Assembly (NCBI GenBank): GCA_945872245.1
Contig: CAMBZB010000003.1
Span: forward strand, 43,064-107,063
Direction of reading: 5' to 3'
DNA: 64,000 nucleotides
Origin: Flavobacterium psychrophilum
GTDB taxonomy: Bacteria > Bacteroidota > Bacteroidia > Flavobacteriales > Flavobacteriaceae
The notes under the pieces were generated by a model. The model was given only the letters and a program-made list of their open reading frames with translations. It ran no database searches and had not been told where the DNA came from. The translations under genes and the position numbers were made by a program. Numbering within the stretch: the stretch's first letter is position 1; the number at the start of each line of letters is the position of its first letter. Positions 51,838 through 60,327 of the stretch are shown here, one piece after another.

Positions 51838-52971
51838 ATGACCTCAACAAACGATTTTATCCCTTCCGGCTATTCTCATTCTTTAGAAAAAGGAAGTTTC
51901 TCTTGGAGTGCGCCTAGTAATATTGCTTTGGTGAAATATTGGGGGAAAAAAGACCAACAAATTCCAGCCAATCCATCGGTCAGTTTTACCTTGAATCAGT
52001 GTAAAACGATTACAACTTTGAGTTTTGCCAAAAAACACTTCGATACTTCGGCTTCGCTCAGCACAGGCAAACTCAGTTTAACGGATTCAGAGTTCTCTTT
52101 TGATTTACTTTTTGAAGGGAAACCCAAAGAAGATTTCAAACCTAAAATTCAGAAATTTTTCGAAAGAATTGCAATCTATTTGCCTTTTTTAAAGGAATAC
52201 CATTTTACGATTGACACCCAGAACACCTTTCCACACAGTTCCGGAATCGCCTCATCTGCTTCTGGAATGGCGGCTTTGGCCCTGAACTTAATGAGTTTGG
52301 AAAAAGCATTAAACCCAGAAATAACGGACGAATACTTTTATAAAAAAGCCTCTTTCTTGGCGCGTTTGGGTTCTGGAAGCGCTTGCCGAAGCGTAAAAGG
52401 AAGTGTTGTTGTTTGGGGCAATCATGAGAATATCAAAGGAAGTTCTGATTTATTTGGGGTTGAATTCCCGAATGCCATTCACAAAAACTTTAAGAACTAT
52501 CAAGACACGATTTTGTTGGTTGACAAAGGCACGAAACAAGTTTCGAGTTCAGTAGGCCATGACTTGATGCACAACCATCCTTTTGCCGAAAGGCGGTTTG
52601 AACAAGCGCATGAAAACTTAGATAAATTAATAACAATTTTTGAAAGCGGAAACATAGCCGAATTTATAAAAATTGTAGAAAGCGAAGCCTTGACTTTGCA
52701 CGCCATGATGATGACCTCAATGCCTTATTTTATTTTGATGAAACCCAACACGCTGGAAATCATCAATGCAATCTGGAAGTTCCGAAACGAAACTAAAATC
52801 CCGGTTTGTTTCACGCTAGATGCCGGCGCCAACGTTCACGTTTTGTATCCTGAAAATTCAAAAGAAAAGGTGTTGCAGTTTATTAAGGAAGAATTAGTTG
52901 GCTATTGCCAAAATGGTCAGTATATTTGTGATGAAATCGGAATTGGGAGTCAATTGATAATTGATAATTAA
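51838..52971 (+). CDS. mvaD: Diphosphomevalonate decarboxylase
   Basis: Converts mevalonate 5-diphosphate to isopentenyl diphosphate with ATP. 377 residues from the ATG at 51838. Seen: APSNIALVKYWGKKDQQIPANPSVSFTL (N-terminal substrate motif), SSGIASSASGMAALALNL (ATP loop), SGSACRSVKGSVVVWG, MMMTSMPYFILMKPNT and FTLDAGANVHVLY with the catalytic Asp. The last codons run through the repeat CAATTGATAATTG, giving a C-terminal Leu-Ile-Ile-Asp-Asn tail. Two bases separate it from the mevalonate kinase gene. Confidence 0.95.
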   Translation: MTSTNDFIPSGYSHSLEKGSFSWSAPSNIALVKYWGKKDQQIPANPSVSFTLNQCKTITTLSFAKKHFDTSASLSTGKLSLTDSEFSFDLLFEGKPKEDFKPKIQKFFERIAIYLPFLKEYHFTIDTQNTFPHSSGIASSASGMAALALNLMSLEKALNPEITDEYFYKKASFLARLGSGSACRSVKGSVVVWGNHENIKGSSDLFGVEFPNAIHKNFKNYQDTILLVDKGTKQVSSSVGHDLMHNHPFAERRFEQAHENLDKLITIFESGNIAEFIKIVESEALTLHAMMMTSMPYFILMKPNTLEIINAIWKFRNETKIPVCFTLDAGANVHVLYPENSKEKVLQFIKEELVGYCQNGQYICDEIGIGSQLIIDN

Positions 52972-52973
52972 AT

Positions 52974-53912
52974 ATGAAAGGACCTTTATTTTACTCAAAA
53001 ATATTACTCTTTGGAGAATACGGAATTATCCAAGATTCCAAAGGTTTGTCTATTCCTTACAATTTTTACAATGGTGCACTGAAAAGAGAGGTAAATCCAT
53101 CGGAAGAGGCGATAAAATCCAACGAAAATCTAAAGCGTTTTGTTTCCTATCTAGAAACTTTGCAAAGCGAACAGCCGGAATTGGTAACTTTCGACCTGGT
53201 TACTCTAAAAAATGATGTTGCAACCGGCATGTTCTTCGATTCGAGTATTCCACAAGGATATGGTGTAGGAAGTAGTGGCGCTCTGGTTGCGGCCATTTAC
53301 GATAAATATGCCCAACATAAAATTACCGTTCTCGAGAATTTAACCCGAGAAAAATTACTGAAACTAAAAATGATTTTTGGCCAAATGGAATCTTTTTTCC
53401 ATGGTAAAAGTTCTGGTTTAGATCCTTTGAACAGTTATTTGAGCATCCCGATTTTGATAAATTCCAAAGACAATATTGAAGCCACTGGAATTCCAACCCA
53501 AAGCTTGGAAGGAAACGGTGCCGTATTCTTATTGGATTCAGGAATTGTGGGCGAAACGGCTCCCATGGTTACTATTTTTATGGAAAAACTAAAAGATCAA
53601 GGCTTCCGAAAAATGTTGAAATCGGAATTCATCAAACATACTGATGCTTGTGTCGAAAACTTCCTTGGAGGCGATATTATATCTTTATTTGCCAACACCA
53701 AAAAACTGTCAAAAGTCGTTTTGAACAACTTCAAGCCAATGATTCCAGAGCAATTTCACACTATTTGGCAAAAGGGAATTGACTCCAATGATTATTACTT
53801 GAAACTTTGTGGTTCAGGTGGAGGGGGCTATATCCTTGGCTTTACCCAAGATTTGGAAAAAGCAAGAGTCTCTTTGAAAGACTATAAACTAGAAGTGGTT
53901 TACCAATTCTAA
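52974..53912 (+). CDS. Mevalonate kinase (GHMP kinase)
   Basis: Phosphorylates mevalonate to mevalonate 5-phosphate. 312 residues with all three GHMP motifs: SKILLFGEYGIIQDSKGLSIP, PQGYGVGSSGALVAAIYDKY (ATP loop), and LCGSGGGGYILGFT. MESFFHGKSSGLDPLNSYL contains the catalytic Asp, as in mevalonate kinases. It is 2 bp after mvaD and 1 bp before the prenyltransferase gene, so the three are one operon. Confidence 0.92.
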   Translation: MKGPLFYSKILLFGEYGIIQDSKGLSIPYNFYNGALKREVNPSEEAIKSNENLKRFVSYLETLQSEQPELVTFDLVTLKNDVATGMFFDSSIPQGYGVGSSGALVAAIYDKYAQHKITVLENLTREKLLKLKMIFGQMESFFHGKSSGLDPLNSYLSIPILINSKDNIEATGIPTQSLEGNGAVFLLDSGIVGETAPMVTIFMEKLKDQGFRKMLKSEFIKHTDACVENFLGGDIISLFANTKKLSKVVLNNFKPMIPEQFHTIWQKGIDSNDYYLKLCGSGGGGYILGFTQDLEKARVSLKDYKLEVVYQF

Positions 53913-53913
53913 A

Positions 53914-54828
53914 ATGCTAAGCAGGAAGAACAAAATAGTAGTGATGAAATTCGCCAGTTTGTTCTCTGTCGTAAGAGGCTACAACATTCCAATCATTATT
54001 CTGGCCCAATATCTTTCGGCGGTATTTATCCTTGCTCCCGAAAAAAGAGCCTTATCCATCCTACTCGATGTCGATTTGTTTATCATCGTATTGGCTTCAT
54101 CATTGACTATTGCCTCGGGTTATATTATTAATAATTTTTACGATAGCAAGAAAGACTTAATCAATCGCCCTAATAAATCCATGCTCGACCGATTGGTTGG
54201 TCAGAAAACAAAACTAAACGTCTATTTTACCTTAAATTTCATTGTTGCCTTTCTGGCCATAATTGTTTCTTGGCGCGCCTTCTTGTTTTTTTCGGTTTAC
54301 ATTTTCCTGATTTGGTATTACTCCCATCGCATAAAAAAATACCCCATAATAGGAAATTTGACTGCTGCTTTTCTGGCTATTTTGCCTTTTTTCGCCATTC
54401 TATTGTATTACAAAAACCTGTATGAGGTCATCTTCGGCCACGCCACCTTCTTGTTTTTATTGCTTTTGATTCGCGAAATGATCAAAGATTTGGAGAATAT
54501 TAAAGGCGATTTGGCCAACGATTACAAAACGATTCCTATCGTTTACGGAGAAGCCGTTTCCAAAAAAATAATTACGGCGTTGACAATAGCAACCATCGTT
54601 CCGGTATATGTTTTAATTGAAATCTTCGACGTTGGTTATATGGACATCTATTTTTATACCTGTCTCATCATATTAATTTTTTTCTTACTTAGTTTGTGGA
54701 AAGCCAATTCAAAAAAACAATTTATAGTCCTTCACAATGTATTAAAATTCTTGATAGTAGCGGGGGTTTTTTGCATTGTTCTTATAAATCCAGCCGTTTT
54801 AGTGCATTTTGAAAATTTGTTTTTTTAG
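53914..54828 (+). CDS. UbiA-family prenyltransferase (geranylgeranylglycerol-phosphate geranylgeranyltransferase-like)
   Basis: Membrane prenyltransferase of 304 residues with about eight to nine TM segments. Asp-rich motif 1 is seen as NNFYDSKKDLINRPNK and motif 2 as MIKDLENIKGDLANDYKTIP. Flavobacterial homologues are usually named after the archaeal enzyme, but the real acceptor is not known and no archaeal-type lipid pathway is shown here. It follows the mevalonate genes, which make its prenyl donor precursor. Its last codons (Ile-Val-Leu-Ile-Asn-Pro-x-Val-Leu) recur in frame at 60241, across the surface-protein island. Confidence 0.88.
   Translation: MLSRKNKIVVMKFASLFSVVRGYNIPIIILAQYLSAVFILAPEKRALSILLDVDLFIIVLASSLTIASGYIINNFYDSKKDLINRPNKSMLDRLVGQKTKLNVYFTLNFIVAFLAIIVSWRAFLFFSVYIFLIWYYSHRIKKYPIIGNLTAAFLAILPFFAILLYYKNLYEVIFGHATFLFLLLLIREMIKDLENIKGDLANDYKTIPIVYGEAVSKKIITALTIATIVPVYVLIEIFDVGYMDIYFYTCLIILIFFLLSLWKANSKKQFIVLHNVLKFLIVAGVFCIVLINPAVLVHFENLFF
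54775..54802 (+). repeat. Island left direct repeat in the 3' end of the UbiA-type gene
   Basis: ATTGTTCTTATAAATCCAG, two differing bases, then GTTTTAG. The partner is at 60241-60268. The first 19 bases are identical in both copies. Confidence 0.85.
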
Positions 54829-54866
54829 AAAGTTTTTCCTTAACCGCAAAGTAAAAGAATTATGAA

Positions 54867-54998
54867 TTATAAATGAGTGGAAACTTGCAAAACTTTCAAA
54901 TTAGTACAATCCGATGTAGTGGTTTCTTGAACAATAAAGGTGTAATTGCCCGTGAGCGTTTGCCCCCTAAATGGCACTACATTGAAAAGGGAAATATC
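54867..54998 (-). pseudogene. C-terminal fragment of a surface/Ig-like protein gene
   Basis: On the minus strand an open stretch from 54998 to a stop at 54867 reads DISLFNVVPFRGQTLTGNYT then FIVQETTTSDCTNLKVLQV and Ser-Thr-His-Leu. The style (Gly-x-Tyr-Thr-Phe-x-Val, then Ser-Asp-Cys) is that of PKD/Ig-like repeats of Flavobacterial surface proteins. There is no start, and a stop codon lies directly upstream at 54999. It lies downstream of the intact surface gene on the same strand, so it looks like the tail of a lost paralogue. Confidence 0.65.
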
Positions 54999-55032
54999 TT
55001 AAAAAATCGGATTTTTAAAGTGGAACCCAACG

Positions 55033-55069
55033 AAAAACGCTTCTGTTTCCGAAAAAACAAAAAGCGTTT
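55033..55069 (-). terminator. Terminator of the surface-protein gene
   Basis: On the minus strand AAACGCTT, loop, AAGCGTTTTT: an 8-bp stem ending in a T-run, 21 bp after the surface gene's stop. Confidence 0.7.
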
Positions 55070-55089
55070 AAAAAAATGGTTTTTTTGCA

Positions 55090-58000
55090 TTAAAACAATA
55101 CCTTTTTGGTGCTGCTTTTTCCGTTTTGCAAAACCGTTTTCACCAATAGTATTTGGTGGCTTGGTGCTAGAGTAGTAATCAACAATTCCGTATTGTTCAC
55201 GTTTCTTTTCTGGTAGCGTTGTTTTCCTGATACATCATAAACGAGAACTTTTTCTATGGGTTCTGCTAAAGAAGTGATTTTGATTTGTTTGTTTTGTATG
55301 GTGACCAAAATCTGGTTTGCTGGTTTTTCGACAGCAACTGTTCCCAAGGTTTTATCGGTATACCTCAACACAAAACGATCATTGAAGGTTCCCTTGTCGG
55401 TGGTAAACGTATAGTTGCCGTTTTTTAAATTAAAAATAGTATTGGTTGCCTTGTCTTCCAGATACACGGCTTGATTGGTAAGCAGGCCATCCGTTTCATC
55501 GATGCTGATGGTAAAGCTTCCTCCTAAGGCAATTCTGTAGCCTAAAGGAATTTCGTCATTTTCATCAAATGGGACTGCACGTCCTTGAATGGTTAAATTC
55601 TTTTCCTCGTTGATGCTGTAAAAATCAAGAAAATCGTTTCCGTCATAACTTTCGCCATCAAAACGATCTTCATAACCGTTAGTAGCATCAGTAACATAGC
55701 CCACTAAGGTTTGTTTGAAAGCGCCTTGAGAATTTGTTAAGTCTAGCCAAATGCGGTGTTTTTCGAGTTGGATATTCGTCTTAGCTTTTGGATTCTTCGT
55801 TTTGAAAAACTGGGAATTATCTTCTTTGGTTATATCAATTACACCAACACGCATTGTGTTGTCAAAAATAATTATAGGAGTGCTTGGCAACGGATCTTTA
55901 CTACTACCAAAGAAACCCTGACCTGAAGCAATTTTACCTGTTGGAATATTGTAATTATTAATTTCCGGAATACCACTAGGAGCTTGCGAAGGATAAGGTT
56001 GCCCTGTATTTGGGTCAATATCAGGAGGATTTATAGTAGCAACACCTCCTGTGGCATTATATGCAGCATAGTCATTTCCGGAATAAGCATAAACACCTGA
56101 ACCTGGATTGGGTGTTCCAATAGCAATAGGCGTGTTATGAGTCCAAAAATAGAGGGTTCCATTCAAAACATTTTGATTAGCAACCAAGAACGCATCTGCA
56201 TCTAATGCAGAAGGATAGGGATTTCCTAAAAGATAGGACCTACCCGCAACGATTCCCTTAATATCATAGTCACCGTTATTAGGAACTCCAACAAAAGGAG
56301 CAATATAGGTCGAAGGAGGAAAAGGAGGAATAAAATTTTGAGGACCCCTAATGATGTAACCTACTCCTGGAACCATTGAAGTTGCTGGCGATTCTTGTTT
56401 CCAATTGTCTATATTGGAATCAAAAGAATACATCTTATCTCCAGAAGTATATGGAGACACTTCGCCTAAAGTAAATGGTAATACTGGCGTTGACCAATAG
56501 GTGTAATCCATTTTCGTAATCTGAGTTGTTTGACGATTGTAGGTTATATCGCCTATGTTTGGAACATCATTTATTTGTACCAAACTGGCCGAATCTTCAA
56601 AAGTTAAAGAACCTCCTGAAACAGTGAGCGAATTGGTCAAAGTCATCGTGTTTCCCGAACCTATTGTAACTGTTCCTGAATTTACTTGGCAAGAACAAGC
56701 TATTAGGTTGGCAGATATAGAAGCTACATTTGTATTATAATTTTCCGAAAATACAATCTTTTGATCGCTTGTAGGAGTACCATTTGACCATTCCGCAGCA
56801 GTCCAAATGTTTTCAACCGTGTTTACTGTTACAGGTTTAGTTACTTGTGTTCCTAAGCAGTTGGCTGCATTAGTTTCTGTTACTGCTACATTTCCAGTTG
56901 TTGTTCCAAAGGTTACGGTAATGGAGTTGCTGAAAGAACCAGCAGTTATGATCGCTCCTGGAGGCAATGTCCAACTATAAGTTGAACCTGCTGTATTGAT
57001 TACTGAATAAACATTTCCTGTTGAATTGACACAAAAGGATGCTGAACCAGTTATAACTGATGTGGTAGGTCTTGCATTTACTGTTACCACTGCACTTCCT
57101 GTCATATCAGCCACAATAGCTGTACATTTTGAATCACTTAATGCTGTAACGGTATACGTTTTTGTAGACGTTGGAGTTACATTAAAAGTATAAGGACTAG
57201 AGTCTATTGCTGTTATTGAAATCGGGGTGGTTCCATCTGTATATGTTAAATTCCATGGCCCAGTTCCTGTCAATGCAACCGAAATAATTTTCGCTGTTCC
57301 ATCACAAGTAGTCGCTGTACCACTTACTACAGAAGTAGGTCTTGCATTTACGGTCATTGTAACTGTATTTGAAGTTGCTGGCGAACCAGTAGCACAAGTT
57401 GCATTTGATGTCATTACAACTCTAACTACAGCATTATTGGCTAATGTTGTGGATGTGTAAGTAGCACTATTGGTTCCAACATCACTTCCATTCACTTGCC
57501 ATTGGTAACTTGGTGAAGCACCACCATTAGTTGGTGTAGCTGTAAAGGTTACACTCGTTCCTGCACATACGGTAGTCGATGGCGAAACTGCTATCGACAC
57601 GCTAGGATTTATAACAGGGTTAACTGTAATAGTCATTGTTGTAGTATTCGGACAAGTGCCAGATGTTGTGAACGTATATAAAGTAGTTGCCATATTATTT
57701 AATGCTGGTGACCATGTTCCGTTAATCCCATTATTTGATGTAGTTGGCAAAGCTGTCATCGTTGCACCTGAACAAACTGTTGGCACTTGGGTAAATGTTG
57801 GTGTTGCTGGTACTCGGTAGAAATAAATATTATCTACATAAAAAGTTCCGGGTGCATCTAATAGAATTTTAACAAGACTAACCGTAGCAAAACCCCCTAG
57901 ACTCGATACCGGAATATCTAAACTTTTCCAAACACCATTAGGTGTGGGATAGTAGCCTGTTTGAGCATTTACATAAACTTTCACTCGGGAAGCACTTGCA

Positions 58001-59364
58001 GTAGTGCTATAAATATCAACATGAAGAAATGTCATGGCAGCAGCAGCTGTTGTTGGGCTAAATGCAATTTGTCCATATTCTGAGTTGGTGATAAGTTTAA
58101 TGTTATTACTACCACCATTCGAATTCTCTGTTATTACCCCATTGGCCCCCCAATTATTACCTGTTGTTGAAATGGTATTGGGGCGCCCAGGGTAGGGCGC
58201 ATCATTATATGAAACAACAACATCTGAAACATCTCTACAGGGAGGTATTGGTGCAGCTTGCATTGAAGGGGCACTAACAACAAATGAAGCAGTTGTACTT
58301 CCTAAACCATACGCTCCGTTAGCAGCTTGAGTGGCAGTAATAATTGAAGTTCCTACTCCTACAATAGTAATAGTACTTCCACTTATAGTTGCTACAGCTG
58401 TATTGCTACTATTATAAGTAAAAGCACCTGCACTATTGGAAGTTGGCGCAGTCAAAGCAAAAGGAACATCCGAAGTTAATTTAGCTGGAACTGTAAAAGA
58501 ACCTAAAGTTGGTGCTGTAATTGCAGTAAAAGATTGTTGCGCACCGTAAGTAGTTCCTATAGAATTAGTAGCATAAGCCTTATAATAATAGATTGTTGAG
58601 GTGGTTAAACCTGTTAAGTTATGTGAAATGGCTCCAGTAAAGTTGGTAGTTCCTTTTTCAACTTGTGTTACTGTTCCACTGTCAAACCCTGGAGTTGTGC
58701 TCCAATAAAATCCATAGCTTGTTATATTTGCACCGCCATTTGAAGATATATTACCATTTATAGTTGCAGTTGTATTGGTTATTGCAGTTGCTGGAGTTGT
58801 GGTAAGAGCGGGTACTGAAGTAGGTAACGCAAAATTATCTACCCATAAAGTTCTTGCCGGTCTAAGTGTTCCAAAATTGATTTGAGCTGCAGATTCCCAA
58901 TAGGGGTGGATTACAAAACTAGCATATGTGCCATTTGCCGCAGCTGCTTTACTATCACGTACGGAATTAAATGTAAAAGAACATGTCTGCCACGTATTAG
59001 TACCAGTGTAGCTAACAACTGCCGCAGCTTCTGGAGCTCCAGATACTCCTCCATTGACTTTTACTAAAAAAAACATTGGGCCTGATGCAAGCACATCAAT
59101 AGTCATTGTTTGGTTGGTTGTTAGAGTTACAGTATTTGTTAAATTAAAATTTGATCCTTGCCATACTTCACCAGCAGTATTACAAACTATTTTTAGTACT
59201 TTACTAGTATTAGTTCCAGTTCCAGTTTCAATCACGGGATTAGCCATATTTCCAAAAACACCACTTGGCGCTCCGGTTTCTCCAGTTTCAAAACCCAACT
59301 TAAGGTTTTGCGAAAACCCCAATGCAACGGTCAACAGAAAAATAAGCGATATTAATTTTTTCAA
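55090..59364 (-). CDS. Large type IX-secreted surface protein with multiple Ig/Fn3-like domains (T9SS type C sorting domain)
   Basis: 1424 residues. Signal peptide 1-18 (LGFSQ); jelly-roll, carbohydrate-binding-like domain about 20-172 (WQGSNFNLTNTVTL, TLWVDNFALP); Fn3-like domain about 180-283 (YGFYWSTTPGFDSGTVTQVE); Ig-like BIG2 type about 285-368; second carbohydrate-binding-like domain about 372-520; several PKD/Ig repeats about 525-845; then a region 848-1300 with YWSTPVLPFTLGEVSPYTSG and RIWLDLTNSQGAFKQTLVGY, and a final about 75-residue domain with VLVYDVSGKQRYQKR. The last parts match the type C sorting signal for type IX secretion. No enzyme motif, so an adhesin or polysaccharide-binding role is inferred. 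Sits in an accessory island. Confidence 0.9.
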   Translation of the reverse strand: MKKLISLIFLLTVALGFSQNLKLGFETGETGAPSGVFGNMANPVIETGTGTNTSKVLKIVCNTAGEVWQGSNFNLTNTVTLTTNQTMTIDVLASGPMFFLVKVNGGVSGAPEAAAVVSYTGTNTWQTCSFTFNSVRDSKAAAANGTYASFVIHPYWESAAQINFGTLRPARTLWVDNFALPTSVPALTTTPATAITNTTATINGNISSNGGANITSYGFYWSTTPGFDSGTVTQVEKGTTNFTGAISHNLTGLTTSTIYYYKAYATNSIGTTYGAQQSFTAITAPTLGSFTVPAKLTSDVPFALTAPTSNSAGAFTYNSSNTAVATISGSTITIVGVGTSIITATQAANGAYGLGSTTASFVVSAPSMQAAPIPPCRDVSDVVVSYNDAPYPGRPNTISTTGNNWGANGVITENSNGGSNNIKLITNSEYGQIAFSPTTAAAAMTFLHVDIYSTTASASRVKVYVNAQTGYYPTPNGVWKSLDIPVSSLGGFATVSLVKILLDAPGTFYVDNIYFYRVPATPTFTQVPTVCSGATMTALPTTSNNGINGTWSPALNNMATTLYTFTTSGTCPNTTTMTITVNPVINPSVSIAVSPSTTVCAGTSVTFTATPTNGGASPSYQWQVNGSDVGTNSATYTSTTLANNAVVRVVMTSNATCATGSPATSNTVTMTVNARPTSVVSGTATTCDGTAKIISVALTGTGPWNLTYTDGTTPISITAIDSSPYTFNVTPTSTKTYTVTALSDSKCTAIVADMTGSAVVTVNARPTTSVITGSASFCVNSTGNVYSVINTAGSTYSWTLPPGAIITAGSFSNSITVTFGTTTGNVAVTETNAANCLGTQVTKPVTVNTVENIWTAAEWSNGTPTSDQKIVFSENYNTNVASISANLIACSCQVNSGTVTIGSGNTMTLTNSLTVSGGSLTFEDSASLVQINDVPNIGDITYNRQTTQITKMDYTYWSTPVLPFTLGEVSPYTSGDKMYSFDSNIDNWKQESPATSMVPGVGYIIRGPQNFIPPFPPSTYIAPFVGVPNNGDYDIKGIVAGRSYLLGNPYPSALDADAFLVANQNVLNGTLYFWTHNTPIAIGTPNPGSGVYAYSGNDYAAYNATGGVATINPPDIDPNTGQPYPSQAPSGIPEINNYNIPTGKIASGQGFFGSSKDPLPSTPIIIFDNTMRVGVIDITKEDNSQFFKTKNPKAKTNIQLEKHRIWLDLTNSQGAFKQTLVGYVTDATNGYEDRFDGESYDGNDFLDFYSINEEKNLTIQGRAVPFDENDEIPLGYRIALGGSFTISIDETDGLLTNQAVYLEDKATNTIFNLKNGNYTFTTDKGTFNDRFVLRYTDKTLGTVAVEKPANQILVTIQNKQIKITSLAEPIEKVLVYDVSGKQRYQKRNVNNTELLITTLAPSHQILLVKTVLQNGKSSTKKVLF

Positions 59365-59583
59365 TATTGGTGGTTTATAATAATCGTTTAAATAGTTGTT
59401 ATATTTATAAGTAAGTCGAAAGTTATAATGTCGTAAAGTCTAAAGTCTCGAAATAGTTAAAAAACTATATAGAATCAGCCTCTTACTAATTAATGTCAAT
59501 CCCTAATTAGTGTTGACCGATTTCTATTAATTTATCATAATCAAAAATAGTAAAAATTAGCTTAGTAGTTAAACTATATTTAA
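59365..59583. other. Upstream region of the surface-protein gene with short repeats
   Basis: AT-rich, no gene. It contains clustered AAAGTC motifs (near 59430-59450) and two near-identical 17-mers head to tail (CTAATTAATGTCAATCC and CTAATTAGTGTTGACCG, near 59488-59521). The second lies about 65 bp outside the IS3 remnant and could mark an old insertion-sequence end; this is speculative. Confidence 0.4.
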
Positions 59584-59655
59584 CTATCTTTTTTCAAAAT
59601 CTATCGGGCTTAATTTGCCTAAATGATTATGAGGTCTTGTATATAAGTATGAAAT
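59584..59655 (-). pseudogene. IS3-family transposase (OrfB) C-terminal remnant
   Basis: The minus strand reads ISYLYTRPHNHLGKLSPID then FEKR and stop. The Tyr-x-Arg-Pro-His-x-x-Leu-x-x-x-Ser-Pro-x-x-Phe-Glu pattern is the conserved end of IS3-group integrase-type transposases. Only 23 codons remain; upstream the frame passes abruptly into the decayed surface-protein gene, so most of the element has been deleted. Confidence 0.8.
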
Positions 59656-59659
59656 GTAA

Positions 59660-60120
59660 TTCCTGCCGCATCTACGCAAATAACTCCTGGTGTTAAGGTT
59701 GGTAATGGCAATGGTTTAACTTCAACTGGAATAGTTATTGCTAAACCTGAACACGAATTAAGTTTTGGTGTTACGGTGTAAACTACTGTTCCTAATGTGG
59801 TTTCTGTGGTCTCCAACGCTTGAATTATTGAAGATCCTGAATAATATCTAGCTCCTCAAACTCGTATTGGATTTACCGTCCAAGAAAAAGTAGTTCCTAT
59901 TAAACTTGATATTAAAACAATATTCGCACTGTCTCCAGAACAAATGGAATCGGTTGTTGGCGTTGCAATAACAGTAGGATTTGTAAGTACCATTATTTGT
60001 AAAGTGGTGGTGCTTGAACATTGACCTATATCAGGCGTGAAGGTATAAGTTGTTGTTGTTGTAGAATCAAATAGTGACTAACAAGTTCCTGAAAATCCAT
60101 TTGTAGAAATTAATTGTAAG
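59660..60120 (-). pseudogene. Decayed Ig/PKD-repeat surface protein gene
   Basis: One minus-strand frame reads through about 150 codons of surface-protein repeat sequence interrupted by two in-frame stops (TAG at 60078-60080 and TGA at 59856-59858). Recognisable pieces are STTTTTYTFTPDIGQCSSTT, SICSGDSANIVLISSLIGTT, FSWTVNPIRV, and GTVVYTVTPKLNSCSGLAIT followed by VEVKPLPLPTLTPGVICVD. No signal peptide or C-terminal domain is left; the 3' end is joined to the IS3 remnant. Beyond it (60150-60226) a 27-codon plus-strand frame of unknown origin is seen. Confidence 0.8.
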
Positions 60121-60240
60121 CTGATAATCGTGCATAACAAAATGGGGGAATTACATTGAATAGCGTTGCGGAAAATGTTGGAATTGAATTTACAATAACC
60201 GATGTTGATGATGAAATGTAAATCAAATATGGTTTATTAT

Positions 60241-60268
60241 ATTGTTCTTATAAATCCAGATGTTTTAG
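60241..60268 (+). repeat. Island right direct repeat: second copy of the UbiA-type gene 3' end
   Basis: ATTGTTCTTATAAATCCAG, two differing bases, then GTTTTAG. Read in the same frame as the gene it gives IVLINPDVLGNY and stop, against IVLINPAVLVHFENLFF in the intact gene. The copies lie 5466 bp apart. Confidence 0.85.
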
Positions 60269-60309
60269 GTAATTATTAAAACCTACTTTATTTTTTTTGG
60301 AAGCTACCT

Positions 60310-60327
60310 ACCTGCCTTCAGGCAGGT
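60310..60327. repeat. Palindromic intergenic repeat ACCTGCC-TTCA-GGCAGGT
   Basis: A perfect 7-bp stem with a TTCA loop, in GC-richer sequence than its surroundings. A partial copy (GCCAGGCAGGTC) follows near 60400. Such ACCTGCC palindromes are scattered between genes in Bacteroidota. No gene is seen from 60269 to 60583. Confidence 0.65.

Noticed and set aside
54873..55175. 100-codon plus-strand frame after the prenyltransferase gene
   Set aside because: Basic, low-complexity translation; the opposite strand reads a clear surface-protein fragment, a terminator and the end of the intact surface gene.
57227..57460. Val-rich plus-strand frame within the surface-protein gene
   Set aside because: Complement of Thr/Ala-rich repeats of the real minus-strand gene.
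55090..59364. Possibility that the repeat-rich region is a CRISPR array or tandem DNA repeat
   Set aside because: The repeats are protein-level domains with diverged DNA; no regular spacer/repeat unit exists.
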